Below, piece by piece: positions 54,201 through 63,200 of a DNA stretch of 64,000 nucleotides. A program made the translations under genes and the position numbers. The stretch comes from Sclerurus mexicanus (taxonomy: Eukaryota > Chordata > Aves > Passeriformes > Furnariidae): assembly GCA_013396755.1 (NCBI GenBank), contig VWZF01007459.1, positions 100,909-164,908 on the forward strand, written 5' to 3'. Under the pieces are notes generated by a model, which did not search any database, was not told the origin of the DNA, and was given only the letters and a program-made list of their open reading frames with translations. Position 1 is the stretch's first letter. Each line of letters starts with the position of its first letter.

Positions 54201-57200
54201 TCGTATCTGATCTGTAGCAACGTCACCTGCACTTAAAATCAGTTTTTCTTAAATTGTGTCATGTATTTCATTCTCTGGGAAGGATGGGGTGACAGTGGTG
54301 ATGGGGTGAATTGTTGTATGGAGCACTGGAAAAACTCTTGAGGTGGAAAAGAAATATAATAACAGCAATTTGGTAGTATCTGGATTACCCGTGTCAAATT
54401 AGACAATCAACCCATAAGACTAAGCTTTTGTCTCCTAATTATGATGTTACCAGAGTTCAATCTGGAAGCAAGTTTCAGCGTGCACACTGAATTTTTCAGA
54501 GCACTCGTTTCTCTGAAACATCTCAAATTATTGTCTTAGGACAGAAATGTAATTATAGAAAAATGACCTTCATACTGAGATAAAGCCTTGAAACTCGCTG
54601 GCAAAAATGTTAGTGGTTGTTGCTCAGTCATGTGAAATCTGGTTGTCTGAAACATAAAAGGTTTCTTTTTCTTTGTTAGATGTAGTTTCAGACAAGTTGT
54701 GAGGAGAACCAGATAAAACACCATGTTGAACGTGAACAGGGTTATTTGTGAAAAGTTACACTGTTAGGATTTTTGAGTCAGTCAGAAATTAAATAGGAAA
54801 TTGTCTCCTCTGAAACTTCCAAATGTTTTTCCTGTTGTAAGATGGTCTTCATTATGCCAGAAGTCACGTTTCTGCTTTGCTTTGTGCAAGCTGGCCATAT
54901 AAATCTCTCTGGGCGTGTCAGAGATGTGCAGGAACGGCCACCTAAGGGCGCCGGCGCGGTTTGTGCCTAACACGGCGACGCTTCCTCCGTCCAAATAACG
55001 TGTGAACCTCTCCCCGCGCAGCACGTTTGCGAGTCTGAGGACAGAGAAGAGGTGGTGGTGTGTGAGCTGTGCGAGTCCAGCGTGGTGAGCTTCAACCAGC
55101 ACATGAAGAGGAACCACCCGGGCTGCGGGCGCAGTGCCAACCGGCAGGGCTATCGCAGCAACGGCTCCTACGTGGACGGCTGGTTCGGGGGCGAGTGCGG
55201 CAGCGGCAACCCCTACTACCTGCTCTGTGGCATCTGCAGGGAGAAGTACTTGGCCCTGAAGAGCAAATCCAAAACGTCAGCTTCTGAAAGGTAACAGGGG
55301 CGTGGGGCGCTCTGTGCGAAGGAAGCAGCTTCCGCGCGTTCGCTGGCGTTTCAAGAGCTGGGTTTGCGAGATCGTTCCCCGTATTCAACAAATGCATATT
55401 TGGCAGAAAAGTGGTGCTTCTGGTTTTTAACTGAAAAGAAAGGGATGATTTTTCGGCTTTTTTGCCTCTTGAAAACTTTTTATCAATTTTGTCTGACAGT
55501 TCCAGTGTTTTTTTGTGGGCCTTTCTCACATCAGTACTGCGAAATGCTTCCCCTCTCCACGCGTACTTCCAGAAGCCCTTTTATCTGTTCCTCTCTCCGT
55601 GGGCATTTCCAGAATTATTCACAAATATATATACATGTAACAGTAAAGTCAGACTTCAAAGGGAACCACATTTAAAATTGTTGTGCATATTTGCAAAATG
55701 TTAGAGCCGTTCAGTAATTTCCTGTGTTATTTTTTCCTACAGGTACAAGGGCCAGGCTCCTGATTTGATAGGTAAACAAGACAGTGTCTATGAAGGTAAG
55801 TTTTTAAGTTCCATAGTGTTTTATTTTTTCATAAAGGTACTTCCTTGCAAACAAACCTGAAACTGTACGTGAAGGTGTATTTTAAAAGCTTCCAATTAGC
55901 TGCAGTATTTTAGGTTTGGAGTTTTTTTAGTTAAAATTAGAAAAAAACCTAGTGACTTTTTTCCCTTGTCTTTCATCTAAGCAGCTGAACTGGCAAGTTC
56001 TGGGCTTGGGATGATGAAGTATTGTGGGTTGATGTTATATCCAGACCTGCACATGCAAAGCCTTATGTTAATACTTCTCTTCAGCTGCCTTTGTGGGGGA
56101 AATCAGTTAGCATAAGTCAGTGTCCCAAAAGTCTGCCATTAGGCTTGTTCTTAATTTTATTCCCTTTGTCTAGCTGAGGGTGCCTTGAGAGTGCCTTTCA
56201 CTTGGAACAGATGATTTCTAGTGTCTGTAGAAAACCTTTCCTGGATGGTTCTTTGCTTCTGGTCCTTTCTGGAGCTGCATGATGGCAATTGTATGGTTTA
56301 CCACATTGGTGTATGTAAGGCTAAATGAGTGCTCCAGGACCTGGGGGCAAGTCCATCTGCCAGTAGTTTAAAGGTGTTTGGATTCTACTGTGTGTGGAGT
56401 GAGATGGAGCGGGGGAGATCAGTAAATATAAGCTGACTTGTGTGTAAGTGGTTAGGAAGGGAATGGAATGTCTGAATTGCAGTTACGGTGATTTTTCTTT
56501 GGTTTTTTTTCCTTTTCACCTGGGAAGGAAAAGCAAAAGTCTGGGTGCATAATTATAACTTATGGACTCATGAATGCTTTTTTGATAAACAGGAAGACCA
56601 GAAGTTTCTAATATGTGTCTTTATTATTCAGTCCTTTGGAATATGCACCCGTTATCATGATTTAAAGCACAGCTGTATGTCTGTGCTTTTCACTGTTTTC
56701 CAGGTTTTGGAACTCTCTTGTGTTACATGTGATGAGCTCTAATTTCTGTGTCTTTAAAGTACAGCTCGTTTGATGCTTCAGAGAGTGTTCCAGGAAACTT
56801 TTGGGCAGTTTATGTAAAGACCGAGTTGAGCAGAGAGGGGCAAGAGCAGGATTTTGTTTTTCTGATTTACTGTGTTGTACCTACATCAGCATCAGAAGAG
56901 GAGGTTTTAAGACTACAGTGTTGCAGATTACAATACACGTTTTTTACCTTGCACTGTTTTTTCAATTAATTGGCAGTATTTAATATTCTAGCTTTTGTAG
57001 CCAAGCCTAATTATATTTCTACAATTCTAGAAGACTGGGATATGTTAGATGTAGATGAAGATGAAAAGCTGACAGGAGAAGAAGAGTTTGAATTACTGGC
57101 TGGACCTCTCGGGTTAAATGATCGGCGCATTGTGCCCGAACCTGTGCAGTTCCCTGACAGTGACCCTCTGGGTGCCTCAGTTGCAATGGTGACAGCCACC

Positions 57201-60200
57201 AACAGCATGGAAGAGACACTGATGCAAATAGGTAAATGTGAAATGCTTTTCATTCAAAGAATAAACAGTCATAATAATAATACCACCACCACCTCCCCTT
57301 GGGTGTGGTGTTTATAGGGGCAGTGCAGAAACAGTTCCTGCCTGCCATCATGAGGGAGTGAGGACAGGCTCTTAATTGGCCTTCTATAACAGGGGAGTTA
57401 GAGAAGTGAGGAATTATAAATTGGCAGGAGGCTTGGAGCTTCAATTTGCCAGTAAAACTGTGCCTGTGCTCCAACAGTGATCGCCAGTAGCATGTTTTGC
57501 ACTCAAAGAATGGATTTAAGTTGGGACTTTAACTAGGCCTCTGATGGAAAAGGGAATCAGAGGAATTTAGGTTAACTTGAGCATTGTCAAGTAGTTCTCA
57601 TGTATGAAAATAAGGAGTAATTAAATTACCGAGTGTATTTCAGGAGCGTGTTTTCCTCTCGGTCATTGTCCCTGTAGTTCTCTATATATGAAACACTGAA
57701 AAATGCCCAAGTAACACACTTAGGCCCAATTTGCTTCTGTGCTTAATACTGTATGATAATGCTTTGTTTTAATTTAAACACTAATGCAAATCATCGTCAT
57801 CATTTCCAAGGCTGTCACGGCTCCATAGAAAAGAGTTCTTCTGGCAGGATAACCCTGGGAGAACAAGCAGCCGCCCTGGCGAACCCACACGACCGTGTTA
57901 TGGCTCTGAGAAGGGTGACAGCTGCTGCCCAAGTCCTCCTGGCAAGAACCATGGTTATGAGAGCACTCTCACTTCTGTCTGTCAGGTTGGTGGCGTCCTT
58001 GGCAACACTTCCACCTTCCCTTCCAGAACCGGTTACCAAGTTACGTTTGATAAGGACGTCATTTTAAACTGTTCGGGGAAGCAACTCTCGTTTCGTGTAC
58101 TTGCATAACACTTGTGAGAGCAGGAGTTCTGTTGATTCCGTTCTTTTGAACCAAGAGCGTTTCTCTCCATTCTTGCAGTGGTTCCAGTTGCAGCCTGGCA
58201 GCTGGTCTGGAGTCCCTGGGCTTGACAGACATCCGGACGCTGGTGCGGCTGATGTGCCTGGCTGCGGCGGGGAGGGCAGGGCTCTCCACCAGCCCGTCCA
58301 CCGCGTCCGGCTCCGCAGAGAGAGCCAGGGGCATCCACAGCAAAACGAGCAAGCCCATCTCTTGCCTCGCCTACCTGAGTACAGCGGTCGGGTGCCTGGC
58401 ATCAAACACTCCCAGCGCTGCCAAGCTGCTGGTGCAGTTGTGTACGCAGGTGGGACTGTTGTTTCAACTGCAGTGCTTACTTTGAACTACCTGTAGAGGA
58501 GATGAAGCGATGCCTTTTGTACATACTGACCATTTTAAGGATCTCCTTAGAGCTCTTGTTTATGGCTGTGTTTTATTGTTGGTAAAATCAAGTAAGTGTT
58601 TTGGCTGAGTGCTCTTTTCAAGTGGGGAAAATAGAGGTACTTTTTGTGTTCATAGGGTTTCTAAGTTCTGGTTTTTTTAATTGAGTCAACTCTGTGTTAG
58701 AAAACAGGAAAAAGCTTTGAAACTCTGCCTGATTTATCCAGCTGAAAATGTTTTCTAAAATTGCCATTTCTGTTGGTTCTGGTTATTTATCGTCTTCAAT
58801 TATTTCTTTCTAGAATTTGATCTCTGCAGCAACTGGTGTGAACTTGACAACAGTTGATGATCCAATTCAGAGGAAATTTTTGCCAAGTTTTTTAAGAGGA
58901 ATTGCAGAAGAAAACAAACTTGTCACATCTCCAAATTTTGTGGTTACTCAAGCACTTGTAGCATTGTTGGCAGACAAAGGGGCCAAACTGAGGCCAAACT
59001 ATGATAAAGCTGAAATTGAAAAGAAAGGTATGATATAGCATTGTTTTTAAATGTTAATCATTAAATCTTGAGTTCCTCATTTATATCTAAGGTAGAGACT
59101 TGCTAGAAGAATGTCTAAATATATATACTCGGAAAAATATACAAACCTTATTTTAGTCAAAGGAAACTTACTTTATGACACGCACTTTAATTAGCTATAT
59201 GTTCTTATTACAACAAGTCTGAGTGTGTGTCATTGAAAGCCCCAGAGCTGAGAGCCTGAGCCTTGGTTGTGCCTCCTGGGGAAGTTAGGGGGACCAACAG
59301 CTGCTTGCTGTCTCCCAAGTGCTGTTCTGTGGCTGATGCAGAAAGCTGTGCTGGCCCTGCCTGGGGAGCCCAGCGAGCCATAAAGCAGCTGTGTTGCTGT
59401 GATAAGGAGAGGGGAGGACAGGGGGGATTTTCCTGCTCAGAAAGCACTCCCTCCAAATTTGAACAGCCGTGGGCGAATGAGACTGTAATTCTATTCTCGA
59501 GGCTCTCCTTGTGAAAATGTAACTGGGGTTAATCTCTCAGTATCAGAAGGGTGCCGTCCCTAGTAGTTAACACGGTGTCACCGTCTTTGCTGGGAATTGT
59601 GGCTAATGCTGTGTGTTCCTGTGTGCAACTGCGTGCGGTACTCACGTGGGCATCATCTCGTTGTTTCGTTTAAGCAGGTTTAATTGCCCATTTGTATGCC
59701 CATCCTTCCTATGATCCCTCTGCTGTAGGCCCTCTGGAGCTGGCTAACGCGCTGGCCGCGTGCTGCCTGTCGTCGCGCCTGTCCTCGCAGCACCGGCAGT
59801 GGGCGGCGCAGCAGCTGGTGCGCGCGCTGGCCGCGCACGACCGCGACAACCAGAGCGTCCCGCAGACCCTCGCCGACATGGGCGGCGACCTCAGGAAGTG
59901 CTCCTTCATCAAGCTGGAGGCTCACCAGAACAGGGTGAGTGTCCTCCCGCCCCGCAGCTCTGGCGCTGGCTGGGGGGGGCACCTTAAAAGCACGGCGTCG
60001 TTGTACAAATACGCCGAGCGGGACGGTTTCCTGTGAGGAGTGGTGTAAGTTATGGCACCTCTGATGCACAGAAACCTTTGGCTTCTTCGAAGCTTCAACG
60101 GAAGGGCATCATGAGGGTGTTCTTGTGCTATGGGAAGTAGTAGAATCCTCCTGAGCGCTTGCTTGGAGTAGATCTGAGTTGGCATTAGTTGTTGTGTGCC

Positions 60201-63200
60201 GGCGGTTAAAGCCTCGGTGCGGGGGTCTGCGTGAAGCGTGGCACGCTTATAAAGCCTGTTTGATGGCAGCAAATAGGGCTGGAAAAGCAGAAGGGTAAAC
60301 TGGTTGGTACAGTGTGTTTCAGCACCGCTGCTGGTGCTCTCAGTGGTTAGTGTTCGCTTAATGTTGGTGAGCAAACATACCGGAGTGTCACGGTCCAGTT
60401 TTGCCATGACTGCTTTGCTCTTTTTAGGTCATGACGTGTGTTTGGTGCAACAAAAAGGGCCTTTTGGCGACCAGTGGAAACGATGGCACCATAAGAGTGT
60501 GGAATGTGACAAAAAAACAGTACTCATTGCAACAAACCTGCGTGCTCAACAAGCTGTGAGTTGATTCTTTACGACAGATACTTCATTTGATCTGTAATTG
60601 TGCAAGATAATGAAAAGAGCCAACCTTGCAGTACATCCTGCACGTGTTCTCTGGGACTGTTGCAGTGTTTATGGCAAAAGAAATAGTTTAAAACTGGAAG
60701 CAGAACTTAAATATCAACCTGGTAGGAGTCCCTATAAAGAGATCATGTTCAAGCTGTTTAAAAACCTTCTTAATTGACTGATGTAAGGGAAAATGGGTAA
60801 AAGAAAAACTGTATGGGACTGTCTTATAACAAAAAAGTGAATATCCCTTCAGTGGGTTCCAGTGAAGAACTCCAAAGTATATGGTCATTGGAACTGTGCT
60901 CATTCTGGCTAAGTGTGAAAAAAGAATTTGTGACTTCTGAGATTCAGGAACTGAGTGTAATTCTTCTTCACGGGGGTGTCTGGGAAGTATTTTTCTACTG
61001 TTTGGATGTGTCCAGAACAGAGGAAAGCAGAAGGAAAGATTAAAATCTAATTCTTTAGCAGAGCATAGACGAGTTTAGCTCAGAAGAATGAAGAAACAAG
61101 AGGGAATTAGGAGGTTGTTCTTAGGGCTTGTTCTAGTTCTTGCTTGCTGGCTGCTGATAGATGTGGCCTTAAAAAGAGTAATGGAGTGACTAACAATATT
61201 ATAGCCCTCATTTGTCTGTTATTAAAAGCAGTAAAAAATGTTGTGTATGATCTTAAGGGCAATTAAACATATCAGTGATCCTGTTGCAGTTAGCCAGAGC
61301 AGACAGTGTAGCATGGTAACAGGAGGAAGAGATTAAAATAGAATTGAGAGCAAGATGTGCCTCTTGTATTTCTTGTCCGAGCCATTCTGTTGCATTTCAT
61401 GACTTCCCAGAAGATTGTGCACTGCCTAAAGATGTTAAATTTGAGAAAAAAGTAGGTAAAGATAATTGAATTATTTTCCAATTGCAATCTCACTTGGAAT
61501 TTCTTAGAAGTAACTAGTATCTCATTCCGTAATTTGAAGTGGGTCTAGAGACAGTGTAGAAGTGTGAGCAGAAAAATGTGTTCCATGAATCTGCAGGGAT
61601 GGCGGGGCTCCAGGTTCTGGAATTTCATAAATTCTGTGCTTAAATGCCTATTTTAACTGCATTATTTTTTTCTGTTATAGAGAAGGTGATTCTGAAGAAA
61701 GTCTGGGCTCACCCAGTGACCTTAGTTTGTCTCTTGTGTGTTGGAGCATCAGTGGCAAGTATCTGGCAGGAGCTACAGAAAAGATGGTGAATATATGGCA
61801 AGTCAATGGTACGCCCTCACCTCCCTGTGAACTCTTTATGATGCAACGTATTTGTAGGGAGGGTTGTTGCATATCTGCTTACCCAAGGATTTAGCTGTGT
61901 CTGCTCTCCGGTTTAAGTGCCTGCAGTCTCCACAGTGTCTCGTGAACCTGTTTGATTAGACAAGGCACTGACCTCAAGGGATGTGTGATTTCCATCTTGG
62001 AGAGGAACACTTTTAGTCACTGTCCTCTGTAATCTTGGAGGCTTCATTCAGTTGCTTTGCACTCGGCCAGTGTAACTGGTGATGTTCCTGTGTTAACAGA
62101 CAGTCCCCAGGAAAAGAATGAATTTACTGAGTACTGAAGAATTTAGTTCCTTTCTTATCAAAACTGTGTCACTTGACTGATAATTGAGATTTGTTACTTA
62201 GTCTGTGCAGATCAGTGGACCACTGCTTTGTGTTCCTGTAACTTGGGTGAATTTCTAGCATGTCCTAGCTCTAAATAAGATCTCTTGGAAAGTATTTCTG
62301 TTGTTTTCTTTATGAAGTAGTTTTAAAATACATTTTGATCTCCTAGGAGGAAAAGGATTGTTAGATCTTCAGCCTCACTGGGTGTCTGCCCTGGCCTGGC
62401 CAGAAGAAGGGCCAGCTGCAGCATGGACAGGAGATGCTCCAGAGCTGCTGTTAATTGGTCGCATGGATGGATCTCTGGCCCTTATTGAAGTTGTGGATAT
62501 CTCAGCCATGCACCGCCTAGAGCTGGAGCACTGCTACAGAAAGGATGGTAAGGGCCTGCACAGCACTGCAGACTAAAGCATCCCCCCTCCCTTTGTGCTG
62601 AGCAGCTCCATGACCTCTTTTTTTATTACTGTTCGTTGGGCTGTGACTTCTGGGACCTCACCTGCAAGTGGCATTTAGCCGTGCTCACGGGGGGAGGAAA
62701 GTCTGTGGCATCTCCATCTGCACCCTCACTCCCCCACAGCGGGGACAGACAGTTTGTGGCAGCCAAGTCAAATCCTGACACTGCTTGCCATAGTGAAAAA
62801 CCCCCGGAGATCCCCCCCAGTGCCTGCTCCATCTGCAGATAGCGTGGAGCCAGTGTCATTTCAGTTCCTGAAGGATTGCCACTTCTCCTTCACGGTGCCC
62901 GGTGCAGGGGACATAAACAGCACATCTTTGGCAGTGTTTGTGGTCTTTGCAAATTGCTTCTTCAGGAAGGTTGCAGAGTTTTTTTTCAGAATCAGTTGAG
63001 GAAATATGCACTTGTTGAGAAAGCAGAGTTGTTTTTCAGAGCTTTTCTTAGAAGCATCCCTATATCAAATACATGTATAGGATTCAGTCTGCCCTTTCTC
63101 CCCCTAGAATACTTACTTTCACCATGCCAGGAGTATGAATTGAGTTCTTTTTAATAAAAATTCAGTTCTTTTAAGAAAAAGAGGACTGAAAAAACTAGTA

